DNA of 35,333 nucleotides from Nitrospirota bacterium. Lineage in GTDB: Bacteria; Nitrospirota; Nitrospiria; Nitrospirales; Nitrospiraceae. The position numbers were made by a program, and so were the translations under genes. Where the stretch lies: positions 1 to 35,333 of the forward strand of contig JACQEY010000001.1 of NCBI GenBank assembly GCA_016200355.1. The letters are read 5' to 3'. The notes under the pieces are model-generated. The model ran no database searches and was not told the DNA's origin. It saw only the letters and a program-made list of their open reading frames with translations. This document shows positions 22,551 to 32,541 of the stretch, piece after piece (position 1 is the first letter of the stretch; each line of letters begins with the position of its first letter).

Positions 22551-23717
22551 TCATCTTCTCATCGCCACCCAGAACACCGCGGCCGCGAGCAGTTGCAAGC
22601 CTGCGATGATGGCAAAGGCGTTGGCATAGTTCAGGTGAGCGATCAGGACCCCAGCCAGGAGCGGTCCGGCGGCATGGCCGATATCTCCGATCGTCCCTTG
22701 CATGCCCATCCCAGCCCCGAGCCCCTTGAACTCGGAGCTGTCTGCGACCAGCGCGGACGAGGAGGAGGAGACGACGGCTTCGCCGAACCCGAAGCCCGCC
22801 GAGAGCAGCAATAGCAGCCAGAACATCGACACCTGGGGGATACAAACAAAGGTCGCCGCGCAGGTCACGAGGCCCATGATGATGAGCGGCTGACGCCCGA
22901 CGCTATCAGACACCCGGCCCATAATCGGCTTGGAGACGAGCGACGTGAGCGCCTGGACTGTAAACAACAGTCCGACTTCTCCAGGATTCAATCCCGCCGA
23001 GACACCATAGAGCGGGAGGAAGGCCATCAAAGCCCCGTTCGCGATCATCTTGGCTGCATCGGTCGAGCTAGTAATGAGGACCTTGCGATTCTTGGCGACC
23101 ACCCTGAAGCCCTTCCACATCTCGGCCAACAACGGGGCCATCCCCTTCTCTTGAATACGCGGGGGAGGCGGTGTGAGGTGCAGGCTATAGAAAATAGCAA
23201 TGGCGATGCAGCCAAAAATACCGGCCGTGACAAAGGCAGAGGAGAACCCCGACACATAGATCAAGTAGCCACCAATAAACGGCCCAAGCAATGCGCCGGA
23301 CTGCGTCGAGGCCGTGTAGGCGCCGAGCGCAGCGCCCCGCCGTTCTCGATAGAGGTCGGCCACGGTCGCCAGCGCACTCGGTGCAAAAATGGCGGTAGCC
23401 AGACCGTGGAAGAAGCGTAAGGCAGTCAGTGCATCGAGATCCGTCACCCAGGGGTAGAGAAACGGAGGGAGTCCGAACGCCACCACGCCGATCCGTAAAA
23501 GAAACCGCCGACCGTAGATGTCGGACAGCGCGCCGGACGGTAATTTGAGGAACACCCCGGTCAGGGTGGACACCGACACGATGAGCCCGATGCGCTCTGG
23601 ACTGGCCCCCAGGGATTCTGCGAACAGCGCCAACACCGGCATCCGGACCATGTTGTAGCTGATAAAGCAGAACACGCCGACGGTGCAGAGCAACGTAAAG
23701 CTGCGCGACGTCGTCAT
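22551..23717 (-). CDS. Major facilitator superfamily transporter
   Basis: This is a 388-residue polytopic membrane protein with about 12 helices. The MFS signature between helices 2 and 3 reads KLPSGALSDIYGRRFLLRIG, with a matching second-half loop KPIMGRVSDSVGRQPLIIMG. The fold fits a drug or metabolite exporter of the DHA1 type. It overlaps the upstream exported-protein gene by 4 nt and lies between ribD and ribE in a shared direction. Substrate is unknown. Flavin precursors are one thought from context only. Confidence 0.9.
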   Translation of the reverse strand: MTTSRSFTLLCTVGVFCFISYNMVRMPVLALFAESLGASPERIGLIVSVSTLTGVFLKLPSGALSDIYGRRFLLRIGVVAFGLPPFLYPWVTDLDALTALRFFHGLATAIFAPSALATVADLYRERRGAALGAYTASTQSGALLGPFIGGYLIYVSGFSSAFVTAGIFGCIAIAIFYSLHLTPPPPRIQEKGMAPLLAEMWKGFRVVAKNRKVLITSSTDAAKMIANGALMAFLPLYGVSAGLNPGEVGLLFTVQALTSLVSKPIMGRVSDSVGRQPLIIMGLVTCAATFVCIPQVSMFWLLLLLSAGFGFGEAVVSSSSSALVADSSEFKGLGAGMGMQGTIGDIGHAAGPLLAGVLIAHLNYANAFAIIAGLQLLAAAVFWVAMRR

Positions 23718-24529
23718 GGTGCAGGTGTCCTGGACCGGGTCAGTTCGCTGGAATGGGAAAGACTCTCCAACGCCTGCTTCACAAAGGCGACTTCATCATC
23801 CGGGAAAGCAGGCGGGTCCATGGCTTCAAAGAGAACACGGTCGGGATGTTGCCGCATGAGAATGCTCAATCGATTGACGGTCTCCACCCCTTTGCCCAAC
23901 TTCCTTGTCACAATCCCCCCGATAATCGGCCGCAGCATGAAAACTATTCCTGAGAGGACGCGATTATCCAACTTCGTGTACGAGACCATGGTACTGTCCA
24001 TCGCTTCCGTCCCGTCGGTGTCTTTCACCGGATTCATCCTCAGAAACACAACCGCTTTGCCAGTGATGTGCGGAAGCAACCGACTGTCGTGCGATCCTTC
24101 AAGATAGTAAATTCGAGAGTTGCGGTCCTGGTAGACGAGTTGTACGATCCCCCCAGTCCCCTCGCCATCGTGGCCCCAGAAACGGCCTGGACCTCTCGCC
24201 TCCGATTTATACAAGGCAAGGTCCAGGCGATTGATCAAGCCTGCTGCCAAAGGTGGGCGATCCAGCAGTTGATGATAGAGCGATTCTGGCAACCCGGTTC
24301 GGATTGGGCCGACCTTGCCGACTATGGTGTAGTTGTCGACTATCGCGTGCAATCGGCAAGCCCAATCGGGATCGACCTTTTCAGTTGGAAAGGTCATCCC
24401 TGCATGCTCGGATGGTAAGGAGCAGGTCTCCGATTGGGCCAAGCCTGAATAGAGGGTGATACTCAGCCCCATCCCGACGAGCAACGCCAGAGCGCCGCTT
24501 CTCCGCGCGCACAACCAACCGGAGATCAT
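23714..24529 (-). CDS. Exported protein of unknown function
   Basis: This protein of 271 residues has an N-terminal signal peptide (SGALALLVGMGLSITLYSGLAQS, with likely cleavage after AQS). The mature part has TIVGKVGPIRTGLPESLYHQ, LINRLDLALYKSEARG and a HDGEGTGGIVQLVYQD segment, then a DTMVSY-like region and VLFEAMDPPAFPDDE. A hydrophobic segment (GIVFMLRPIIGGI) near 200 may be amphipathic or membrane-associated. I do not recognise a catalytic motif. Overlaps of 4 nt with both neighbours place it firmly in the operon, next to an exported hydrolase, so a periplasmic role is likely. Confidence 0.8.
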   Translation of the reverse strand: MISGWLCARRSGALALLVGMGLSITLYSGLAQSETCSLPSEHAGMTFPTEKVDPDWACRLHAIVDNYTIVGKVGPIRTGLPESLYHQLLDRPPLAAGLINRLDLALYKSEARGPGRFWGHDGEGTGGIVQLVYQDRNSRIYYLEGSHDSRLLPHITGKAVVFLRMNPVKDTDGTEAMDSTMVSYTKLDNRVLSGIVFMLRPIIGGIVTRKLGKGVETVNRLSILMRQHPDRVLFEAMDPPAFPDDEVAFVKQALESLSHSSELTRSRTPAP

Positions 24530-25815
24530 GACGGCTGCTTTCGAACCTGGATGGCGAGATGTATGGGAAAGAGCTGCCCGGAATCTTGTCGCAAGCGCGC
24601 CTGTTTCAGCAAGGTCTCAAGCGACGGGAGCACAGGACCTTCGAAAGACACTTGCCCATTGGTGAGCACGACGAGCGGCTTGGAAGAATCGATGAGCTGC
24701 TCATTCAGGAAGAGGCTATATCGTTGGACTCGTTCGGCCCGAACTTCAATGCGATTCGGCGCCACAACGGAGGCGTCCAGCCTCGCATATTCTTGGCGCT
24801 TGATCAGGTCGTCTCGCTTGCCGACCAAGTCTTCTGAGAACGCGGCAATGACATCGGTCGCGTCGATGCGTACCCATCCAAACGATTCAAAATGACTCGC
24901 TTCACGCACCACCGTCACGCTCTTCGGCAAGGCATTGCGCCGTTGAGCATTGAGCCAGGCCACCAACGCAGGCAATTCCTCCCTGGGGAAGTAGTGCCCG
25001 CCCGCCATGGGATGCTCACGATCATGTTCTCGATAGACAAAGGGATAGCCCAGCCTGGTCAATTCTTTCGTAATCGTGCGGCTGAGTTCCACCGGCATCA
25101 CCTGATCTTTGGCTCCGTGAATGATATAGATCGGCGTGGAGCGGAGGTTGGCCAGAAACGGCATCAGCACGCGGTCGAGGCCTCCGGCCATGGGGGCAAT
25201 GCCGGCAAACAGGGGCGCATCGTGCATGCCGATCACCCAGGCGCCGATCCCGCCGTTGGACATGCCAGTGAGAAAGATCCGGTCAGGATCGATGTGGTAG
25301 CGCCGTTGCACGGAACGAATCGTCGCCAGCACCAGCTCCTCCGCGTCTCTCGTAAACCAGGCGCCCATCGGAGTAGTCGGACAGGCCAACACATAGTCTT
25401 CCCCCAATCGAGATTGCCAGCGTTCCAGATAGGCCTCACCGGTAAACCCTGCGCCATGCAGACACACGACCAATCCATAGCCCTTCGCCGACTGATAGGT
25501 CGGAGGAATGGAGAGCGCCAAATCGTAGGCGTACCCCTGCACATCAATTTCCTCGTCGGGAATGGTTCCGGTCGGCTGCGGGGGGTAGTCCCGGCCAGTT
25601 TGAATGATCCCTATTGTCTGGTCGATTGTGGCATCGGGATTGGAGAGTATTGCTTGAAGCATACGGGCTGCTTCGTCTGCATCCGTACTGTCCAGGTAGT
25701 GGAAGACCTGCGTCTTCATCTCAGCGGAAGAGGCTACCGCGGTCGCCTCCATTTCACAGTCGGCAAAACCCGCAAGCATCACGACCAGGATGCCTATGAG
25801 AAACCTGCACGTCAC
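24526..25815 (-). CDS. Exported alpha/beta hydrolase (esterase/PHB depolymerase-like)
   Basis: An N-terminal signal peptide (LIGILVVMLAGFADC) lacks a proper lipobox, so periplasmic rather than anchored is likely. The hydrolase core has LVVCLHGAGF (oxyanion region), the nucleophile GMSNGG (Ser 186), PIYIIHGAKDQVMP with the acid Asp, and HPMAGGHYF with a candidate His. A beta-rich domain of about 120 residues follows (GWVRIDATDVIAAF to the end), as in some planctomycete-like esterases. There are 429 residues in total. Substrate is unknown. It is coupled to ribD upstream by a 4-nt overlap. Confidence 0.85.
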   Translation of the reverse strand: MTCRFLIGILVVMLAGFADCEMEATAVASSAEMKTQVFHYLDSTDADEAARMLQAILSNPDATIDQTIGIIQTGRDYPPQPTGTIPDEEIDVQGYAYDLALSIPPTYQSAKGYGLVVCLHGAGFTGEAYLERWQSRLGEDYVLACPTTPMGAWFTRDAEELVLATIRSVQRRYHIDPDRIFLTGMSNGGIGAWVIGMHDAPLFAGIAPMAGGLDRVLMPFLANLRSTPIYIIHGAKDQVMPVELSRTITKELTRLGYPFVYREHDREHPMAGGHYFPREELPALVAWLNAQRRNALPKSVTVVREASHFESFGWVRIDATDVIAAFSEDLVGKRDDLIKRQEYARLDASVVAPNRIEVRAERVQRYSLFLNEQLIDSSKPLVVLTNGQVSFEGPVLPSLETLLKQARLRQDSGQLFPIHLAIQVRKQPS

Positions 25816-26930
25816 AGATCTCCTTCCACGACCAAATCTTTCCCAATGCGGCGGACCGTAACATGACGTAATGGCAGTGCTTGGGCCAAGCGCTTCGGGC
25901 TCCGGTCGCCGATCACCGCCTTGGCATCCTGCCCTCCCATCAGAGTCGGCGCGAGATAGAGCACGATGTGATTGACCAGTTTCTCGTGTAACGCTGCGGC
26001 ATTGACGGTGCTGCCTCCCTCGATGAGCACGGACGTGACCCCGCGCTTGCCCAGCATCGTCATCAGCGCCGGAAGCGAGACACGCCCGTTCTTCGCCGAG
26101 AGGGACCGGACCTCCACCCCTGCCTGGTCAAATGGACGGCTGCGTGACCGGGATGCACGATTCGTGGTCACGATCAATGTCTTCGCTCGGTCCTGCTTGG
26201 CACAAACCGTCGCCGTCGGTGGCGTCCTGAGTCGGCTATCGAGCACGACGCGCAATGGTTGCCGGGATGCCAGCTTGAGTGGGCGATCGGACAGTCGAGC
26301 CGTCAGGGTGGGATTATCTTTGAGTACGGTGCCGACCCCGACAACCACGGCATCCACCTGACTTCGGAGTCGATGCGCGTCTCGTCTCGCGCGCGGACCA
26401 GTAATCCATCGAGACTCCCCCTTTGCTGTCGCCACTTTTCCATCCAATGTCATCCCGGCTTTCAAGATCACATAGGGTCGCCCGGTCCTCATCCAGTGAA
26501 GATAGGTACGATTCAACTGCGCCGTTTCCTCTTGAGCAATACCAGTCGTCACCGTGATCCCTGCCCGGCGCAAGGCAGCAATCCCTCGTCCTTTGACCGA
26601 GGGATTTGGATCGACCATCGCCACCACCACTTGTCGCACACCGGATCGAATCACTGCCGGTACGCAAGGTGGGGTTCGTTTGAGAAGGTGGCAGCAGGGT
26701 TCGAGCGTGACGTAGAGAATCGCGCCATTGGCGCGTGACGCCGCTTGTTTGAGTGCAAGAATTTCTGCGTGAGGTTGCCCCGGACCTTGGTGATACCCTC
26801 GGCCCACAATGCGGCCGTTCTTCACCACAAGGGCGCCGACCATGGGATTCGGGCTGGTCTTGCCCTGGGCCTTCGCCGCGAGACGGAGCGCCAGGGTCAT
26901 GAAGTGGCGGTGCGGTGTGGTGGCAGTCAC
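25812..26930 (-). CDS. ribD: Bifunctional riboflavin biosynthesis protein (deaminase/reductase)
   Basis: RibD deaminates and then reduces the pyrimidine intermediate of riboflavin synthesis. The N-terminal deaminase has HAEILAL and the Zn-binding PCCHLLKRTPPC. The C-terminal reductase begins near PYVILKAGMTLDGKVAT and ends with LIEGGSTVNAA and LAPTLMGG. The GTG start at 26930 overlaps the ppdK stop as GTGA and gives 372 residues, close to 367 in E. coli. The longer open frame to 27128 merely reads antisense-like sequence of the ppdK tail region and should not be used. Confidence 0.95.
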   Translation of the reverse strand: MTATTPHRHFMTLALRLAAKAQGKTSPNPMVGALVVKNGRIVGRGYHQGPGQPHAEILALKQAASRANGAILYVTLEPCCHLLKRTPPCVPAVIRSGVRQVVVAMVDPNPSVKGRGIAALRRAGITVTTGIAQEETAQLNRTYLHWMRTGRPYVILKAGMTLDGKVATAKGESRWITGPRARRDAHRLRSQVDAVVVGVGTVLKDNPTLTARLSDRPLKLASRQPLRVVLDSRLRTPPTATVCAKQDRAKTLIVTTNRASRSRSRPFDQAGVEVRSLSAKNGRVSLPALMTMLGKRGVTSVLIEGGSTVNAAALHEKLVNHIVLYLAPTLMGGQDAKAVIGDRSPKRLAQALPLRHVTVRRIGKDLVVEGDL

Positions 26931-29761
26931 CGTGTCTTGCGCGTGATGCGCGATCGGCTGCGATGCTGCAGAGCCGACTTCGTCTTCGTGGTCTTCATCG
27001 TCGCCTTCTTCACCTTCGCACGTGCCCCTGACACCTTGCGCGTGGGAAGGGAACTGCTCGATCCGGCCTCGGCCAAAGCCCCATGTGCCGCCGCCAGCCG
27101 CGCAATGGGAACACGATAGGGCGAGCAACTCACGTAGTCCAATCCGAGTTCATGACAGAATTCCACGGAGCTGGGATCGCCCCCGTGCTCACCGCAGATG
27201 CCGAGCTTAATCCCAGGACGAGTCTTCCGGCCTCCGGCGATAGCCTGCTTCATCAACGCCCCCACCCCTTCTCGATCGAGCACCGCAAAGGGATCGGACT
27301 CCAGGATGTTCGCAGTTCGATAAAAATCGATGAACTTCGCTGCGTCGTCGCGAGAGAAACCGAATGTGGTTTGAGTGAGGTCGTTTGTCCCGAATGAAAA
27401 GAACTCCGCTTCTGTCGCAATGCGATCCGCCGTTACCGCGGCGCGGGGCAGTTCGATCATCGTGCCCACGAGATAGGAAAGCTTCACGTTGTACCGCTTC
27501 ATCGTCTCCTGCGCGACCTCGCGGATCAAATCCTTCTGCGCCTTCATTTCGGAAACCATCCCCACCAGCGGGATCATGATCTCCGGGACGATCTTTTTCC
27601 CTTCCTTGGCCAGCTCGCACGCAGCCTCCATGATGGCCCGCGCCTGCATGCGGGTAATCTCCGGCATCGTAATCCCGAGCCGGCAGCCGCGTAACCCGAG
27701 CATGGGATTGAACTCATGGAGTTCCTCGACGCGGGCCAGCAACCGGCGCTTTTCCTCGAGCCTGGCTCCGTCGCGCCCGGTCAACTCCAGCTGCGCAATC
27801 TCTACCATCAACTCTTCACGCTTCGGCAGAAATTCGTGCAACGGCGGATCGAGCAGACGAATGGTGACCGGATAGCCCGCCATCTCGCGATACAGCCCGA
27901 TGAAATCCTTTTTTTGCAGCGGCAGGAGCTGATCGAGAAATTTTTCCCGCTCTTCTTTCGTCCGCGCCAAGATCATCTTCTGCATAATCGGGATGCGATC
28001 CTCGGCAAAGAACATATGCTCCGTCCGACAGAGTCCAATCCCTTCCGCACCGAAACCACGCGCGATCTTTGCCTGATCCGGCACGTCCGCATTGGCGCGG
28101 ACGCGAAGCTTCCGCACGCGGTCGGCCCATGACAGAATCAACGCAAACCGCTGGTACTTGTCTGACTTCTTCGCATCCAACTTGCCTTGAATGACCTGAA
28201 TGATTTCAGATTCAACGACGGGCAAATCCCCTTCATATACATTGCCGGTCGACCCGTTAATCGAAAGATAGTCTCCCTCGCGGAATACTTTGGCACCAAT
28301 GCGAACGGATTGACCGTCCAGGACTTCGACCGACTCACAACCGGCCACGCAGACCTTGCCCATTTGCCTGGCGACCACCGCTGCGTGGGAGGTCATCCCC
28401 CCCCTCGCCGTTAAGAATCCCGCTGCGGCGTTCATCCCATGAATATCGTCCGGACTGGTTTCCTGTCTGACCAACACCACGCGGGTACCAGCCGCCTTCA
28501 TCGTCACGGCCCGATCGGGAGTGAGAGCGATCTTCCCGGCTGCCGCGCCAGGACCGGCTGGGAGGCCCTTGCCAAGCGGATTGGATTTCGACTCTTCTTT
28601 CGTATCGAAAATTGGATAGAGATATTGCGACAACTGCTCCGGTCCAATCCGCTGCACAGCTTCCCGGTTCGAGATAAGGCCTTCTCTGACCATGTCGACT
28701 GCAATCTTTACAGCGGCAATACCGGTCCGTTTACCGACCCGGGTTTGCAGCATGTAGAGCTTGCCCTCTTGGATCGTAAATTCCAAGTCGAGCATGTCCC
28801 GATAATGCTTTTCGAGCTTCTTGTAGGTGTGCTCCAGTTCCTTATAGGCCTCCGGCACATTCTTCGCGAGGGCATTCACCGGAAGCGGAGTCCTGATGCC
28901 GGCTACAACATCCTCCCCTTGGGCATTCATTAAACACTCGCCGAAAAAATTCTTATCGCCGGTGGCCGGATTGCGCGTGAATGCCACACCGGTACCGCTC
29001 GTTTCCCCCATATTCCCAAATACCATCGCCACCACGTTGATGGCCGTGCCCCACGAGTCCGGAATCCCATAGAGGCGCCGATAGGTGACGGCACGCGCCC
29101 CGAACCAGGACGAAAAAACGGCGTTGACGGCCAAGCGAAGCTGTTCGAGCGGCTCATCGGGAAAGTCTTTCTTCGTTTCTTCCTTGATAAGCGTCTTAAA
29201 GCTGGAAACCAATTCTCGGAGATGCCTCGCATCGAGATGGGTCTCGTGCGCCACGCCCACTTCGGCCTTCTTGTGCTTGAGGATTGCCTCGAAATGTTCG
29301 CGCGGTACGCCCATGACGATGCTGCCGTACATGGACACAAATCGCCGATAGCTGTCCTGGGCAAACCGATCGTTGCGTGTTTTAGCGGCCAGTCCCTCGA
29401 CTGTCTTGGTCGTCAGACCGACATTCAGCACCGTGTCCATCATGCCAGGCATTGAAGCCCTGGCACCGGACCGGACCGAGACCAGCAGCGGCCGCTCAGG
29501 ATCGCCGAACCCCATCCCCATCGACCGCTCGACCCGCTTGAGCGATTTCAACGCGGCGTCCCACATGCCGGGAGGATACTGTTTCCCGTTCTTGTAATAT
29601 TCGACGCAGGCCTCGGTGGAAATCGTGAAGCCGGGAGGAACGGAGATGCCGAGATTCGTCATTTCGGCAAGTCCGGCACCCTTCCCGCCGAGAAGCTCCT
29701 TCATGTTGGAGGTCCCTTCGGCCACACCGTCACCGAAGTAGTACACGTATTTCTTTGCCAC
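26927..29761 (-). CDS. ppdK: Pyruvate, phosphate dikinase
   Basis: PpdK interconverts pyruvate, ATP and Pi with PEP, AMP and PPi. In reductive-TCA organisms it makes PEP from pyruvate. The protein opens with YYFGDGVAEG and the ATP-grasp region (KGAGLAEM, VSVRSGARASMPGMMDT). The phospho-His domain has GGMTSHAAVVARQMGK. The TIM-barrel PEP domain has GFGAEGIGLCRTEHMF and ends with CGEHGGDP and YVSCSPYRVPIARLAAAH. After this comes a 45-residue Ser, Lys and Arg-rich tail not usual in the family (PPDKs run about 870-900, and this has 944). The tail is genuine because ribD overlaps its stop by 4 nt. Confidence 0.96.
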   Translation of the reverse strand: MAKKYVYYFGDGVAEGTSNMKELLGGKGAGLAEMTNLGISVPPGFTISTEACVEYYKNGKQYPPGMWDAALKSLKRVERSMGMGFGDPERPLLVSVRSGARASMPGMMDTVLNVGLTTKTVEGLAAKTRNDRFAQDSYRRFVSMYGSIVMGVPREHFEAILKHKKAEVGVAHETHLDARHLRELVSSFKTLIKEETKKDFPDEPLEQLRLAVNAVFSSWFGARAVTYRRLYGIPDSWGTAINVVAMVFGNMGETSGTGVAFTRNPATGDKNFFGECLMNAQGEDVVAGIRTPLPVNALAKNVPEAYKELEHTYKKLEKHYRDMLDLEFTIQEGKLYMLQTRVGKRTGIAAVKIAVDMVREGLISNREAVQRIGPEQLSQYLYPIFDTKEESKSNPLGKGLPAGPGAAAGKIALTPDRAVTMKAAGTRVVLVRQETSPDDIHGMNAAAGFLTARGGMTSHAAVVARQMGKVCVAGCESVEVLDGQSVRIGAKVFREGDYLSINGSTGNVYEGDLPVVESEIIQVIQGKLDAKKSDKYQRFALILSWADRVRKLRVRANADVPDQAKIARGFGAEGIGLCRTEHMFFAEDRIPIMQKMILARTKEEREKFLDQLLPLQKKDFIGLYREMAGYPVTIRLLDPPLHEFLPKREELMVEIAQLELTGRDGARLEEKRRLLARVEELHEFNPMLGLRGCRLGITMPEITRMQARAIMEAACELAKEGKKIVPEIMIPLVGMVSEMKAQKDLIREVAQETMKRYNVKLSYLVGTMIELPRAAVTADRIATEAEFFSFGTNDLTQTTFGFSRDDAAKFIDFYRTANILESDPFAVLDREGVGALMKQAIAGGRKTRPGIKLGICGEHGGDPSSVEFCHELGLDYVSCSPYRVPIARLAAAHGALAEAGSSSSLPTRKVSGARAKVKKATMKTTKTKSALQHRSRSRITRKTR

Positions 29762-29795
29762 GCTGCCCTCTCCTTCGCGTTGACTTCAGTTCAAT

Positions 29796-30314
29796 TTAAT
29801 GGACGAGTGACGCCCCGTGACCGGCGGCGGATTCGAGACGCAGCCGATACCACCCGACCAGATACCATTTCGCCACCAGCCCGAACGCAATGACTGCCAC
29901 GACAACCAACACCAATATGAGCAACCGATAGTCGGCGTGCCCTCCTTGATCTACATAATACTGCCCGTCCGGCCCTTGCCGAAATTTGGTCTCCCGTTGC
30001 AGCTGATGAGTCTTGCCGGAGGGATCGGATAGATTGATCCACTCCGAGCAGATGCGTATTGGGTCTGCCGTTCCCGCGACGGACTGCCAGGCGAACCGCA
30101 GGCAAATATCCTGTTTGGAGTTGAAGGCATCGGGGGTCGCTGCCAGTTCATCGAGATTTATCCCACTGGCCCATAACCCAGCCAACACAATCGCGTTGCA
30201 GAGAATGATCATGGCAAGAGACACCACCCTGGCGAATCGTCGAACCTGCGCCTGGCGTGACTCAACGTCACCGGTCGCTGTGGTCTCGACATCCATGGGG
30301 AGATGTTGTGCCAT
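29796..30314 (-). CDS. Membrane protein of unknown function
   Basis: This protein of 172 residues has two membrane helices, VVSLAMIILCNAIVLAGLW (about 30-48) and LLILVLVVVAVIAFGLVAKWYL (about 130-151). Between them is an outside loop with two Cys (DICLRF and RICSEW) and a segment GPDGQYYVDQGGHADYR. I do not recognise the family. It lies 15 bp after glyS and 34 bp before ppdK in the same direction, so it belongs to the same operon. The two Cys could form a disulfide outside the cytosol. Confidence 0.75.
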   Translation of the reverse strand: MAQHLPMDVETTATGDVESRQAQVRRFARVVSLAMIILCNAIVLAGLWASGINLDELAATPDAFNSKQDICLRFAWQSVAGTADPIRICSEWINLSDPSGKTHQLQRETKFRQGPDGQYYVDQGGHADYRLLILVLVVVAVIAFGLVAKWYLVGWYRLRLESAAGHGASLVH

Positions 30315-30329
30315 GGTTACATATCCTGT

Positions 30330-32525
30330 CTAACTCCCTTGTACCACAATCTGCGAGAAGTCCGCGAATGAGTTGAAGAAGTCATCCACTTCCTGGAGCA
30401 GCGACAACCGGTTGCTCCGGATGTCCGGATCCTCCGCATTCACCATGACCGCTGTGAAAAACTCATCGATGGCAGGCTTCAAACGCACCAGCGAGTCCAA
30501 AGCCCGGCCATACTCCCCAGCAGTCATCGCAGACAGCATCTTCTCCCGTTCTTCCGCAATGGCCTGGTACAACGACGACTCCGCGGGATGTTCGAACCGG
30601 GCCTTGTCAACCGGCTTGCGATTCCACTGCTCTTTCTCGACAAGCCGGTGCGCCCGCTTGAACCCGACGATCAATGGATCAAATTCCGGCTTCGTGGTTA
30701 TGGATTCAAGCGCTTTCATTCTCAGAACAAGATCAACGAGGTCCAGCGTCTTGTCATGGGCCGGCTTGAGCACTGCTTCAATGACATCATCCCGCAAGGC
30801 GTGGATGATCCTGACATAGTGCCGAACCCGCTCAAAAATGAATTCGACGATGCGGCGACTACCTTCTTGTTCTGAACCTGCAATTCCCTTGAATCCATCA
30901 TTGATCACGATCCTTCTTGCATGACTGATACAGTCCTCCAAATCCAATCTGAGGCCGCCTTCAAGAATAATTCTGACAATCGCCGTCGCATGCCGGCGAA
31001 GCGCAAAGGGATCTTCGGACCCCGTCGGCACAAGCCCGACGTGAAAAAACGCCGCGAGAGCATCCAGCCGATCAACCAACGAAAGGGCCTGACCAGCTAT
31101 CGTCTTGGGCAATGCCCCCTCAATCGATCGTGGTAGATACTGCTCCCTGATCGCGATGCTTACCGCCTCCGGCTCTCGGTCATGCGCAGCATATTCGCCC
31201 CCCATAATACCCTGCAACTCCGGAAATTCTCCTACCATGCCGGTAAGGAGATCGGCCTTGCCCAGCTTCGCAGCCCTACGGCATTGGTTGATGGTCTCAT
31301 AACTTTCCGCATCGGCGTTGAGAAGAGGCGCGACAATGGTAACCAGTTTTTCAAGCCTCTCCTGCTTCTGCGCCATAGTCCCAAGTTTTTGATGGAACGT
31401 CACGCCCGCAAGTTTCTTGACGCGGTCTTCCAGTCTGACCTTTCGATCTTCGTCGAAGAAAAACTTGGCATCGGCCAGACGCGCAGCCAGAACCCGCTCG
31501 TTGCCTTCGCAAATCAATCTCATGTCTTTGGCACGATTGTTCGTTACCGCAATGAAATGCGCGGCAAGCGATCCGCTTTTCTTATCGCGCAATGAAAAGA
31601 ACCCTTGATGCTCTTTCATCGAGGTGATCAAGACCTCTGACGGCACAGCGAGATACTCCAGCTTGAAACTTCCGAGGATGGCACAGGGCCATTCCGTCGT
31701 GAACACCGCCTGTTCCAGCAAATCCTCGTCGGCATTGAGCCCTAGGCCTGCGCCTTTGCAGATCTTCTCCAGCTGTTTACGGATAGTGACACGACGCTCT
31801 TCCTGATCCGGCAACACACCCTGCTGCTTCAACAATCTGCAGTAGGACGAATGATCCGAAACCGTGATGGCCTTGCCGTTCCCCATCACGCGATGGCCGT
31901 AAGTTTTGTTGCCCGCCTTGATACCCGCGAACTCAATCGGCAAGACGGCCCCGCCATACAGCGCAACGAGCCAGCGGACTGGACGGGCGAACCGTACACC
32001 CGCTTCATTCCACTTCATCGCTTTGGGGAAAGACAGGTTGCAGACGATCTCCGGCAGGATTTCGAGCAGAACGGTCTTGGTCGGGCGTCCCGCATCCTCT
32101 TTAACTGCGAACAGATATTCGCCTCTCGGCGTTTGCCTCACTCGGAGACTCTCGACCGGCACACCTTGACCTCTCGCGAAACCGATCGCGGCTTTGGTCG
32201 GCTGGCCGGCCTGATCGAATGCGATGGACTTCGACGGTCCCATAGCTTCATTGGTAGAAGCCTTTTGGTGAATTGCGAGGCTATCAACTACCAACACAAG
32301 CCTCCGTGGAGTCCCATACACTTTGATCGAACCGCATGTAAGACTATAGAAACCAAATTGGAGTTCAGCCTTTTCTTTTAAGGAGGAGAGGGCTGGAGCG
32401 ATAAATTGGTACGGCAACTCCTCGACACCGATTTCGAGCAACAGCTCAGCAGAGGTTGCTGGGGAAGGGCTGCTCCCCTTCTTTGCAGGAGGAACAGCAC
32501 GGCGAGGTTTCTGATTCTTTGTCAT
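30330..32525 (-). CDS. glyS: Glycine--tRNA ligase, beta subunit
   Basis: This is the beta subunit of the alpha2beta2 glycyl-tRNA synthetase, which binds tRNA-Gly. Conserved segments are LLLEIGVEELPYQFI at the N-terminus (after a short basic extension), FPKAMKWNEAGVRFARPVRWLVAL, the HD-like region FKLEYLAVPSEVLITSMKEHQGFF, LTGMVGEFPELQGIMGGEYA and a C-terminal anticodon-binding region ending VMVNAEDPDIRSNRLSLL. The length of 731 is normal (E. coli 689). It follows glyQ by 16 bp. Confidence 0.97.
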   Translation of the reverse strand: MTKNQKPRRAVPPAKKGSSPSPATSAELLLEIGVEELPYQFIAPALSSLKEKAELQFGFYSLTCGSIKVYGTPRRLVLVVDSLAIHQKASTNEAMGPSKSIAFDQAGQPTKAAIGFARGQGVPVESLRVRQTPRGEYLFAVKEDAGRPTKTVLLEILPEIVCNLSFPKAMKWNEAGVRFARPVRWLVALYGGAVLPIEFAGIKAGNKTYGHRVMGNGKAITVSDHSSYCRLLKQQGVLPDQEERRVTIRKQLEKICKGAGLGLNADEDLLEQAVFTTEWPCAILGSFKLEYLAVPSEVLITSMKEHQGFFSLRDKKSGSLAAHFIAVTNNRAKDMRLICEGNERVLAARLADAKFFFDEDRKVRLEDRVKKLAGVTFHQKLGTMAQKQERLEKLVTIVAPLLNADAESYETINQCRRAAKLGKADLLTGMVGEFPELQGIMGGEYAAHDREPEAVSIAIREQYLPRSIEGALPKTIAGQALSLVDRLDALAAFFHVGLVPTGSEDPFALRRHATAIVRIILEGGLRLDLEDCISHARRIVINDGFKGIAGSEQEGSRRIVEFIFERVRHYVRIIHALRDDVIEAVLKPAHDKTLDLVDLVLRMKALESITTKPEFDPLIVGFKRAHRLVEKEQWNRKPVDKARFEHPAESSLYQAIAEEREKMLSAMTAGEYGRALDSLVRLKPAIDEFFTAVMVNAEDPDIRSNRLSLLQEVDDFFNSFADFSQIVVQGS

Positions 32526-32541
32526 AAAACTTTTTGCGATC

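Noticed and set aside
24892-25866. 324-codon + strand open frame over the hydrolase and ribD end
   Set aside because: It is antisense to two coupled genes with clear catalytic motifs. The product is His/Arg-rich and unrecognisable.
26931-27128. Extended N-terminus of RibD
   Set aside because: It overlaps 200 bp of ppdK and matches nothing. The GTGA overlap at 26930 gives the family length.
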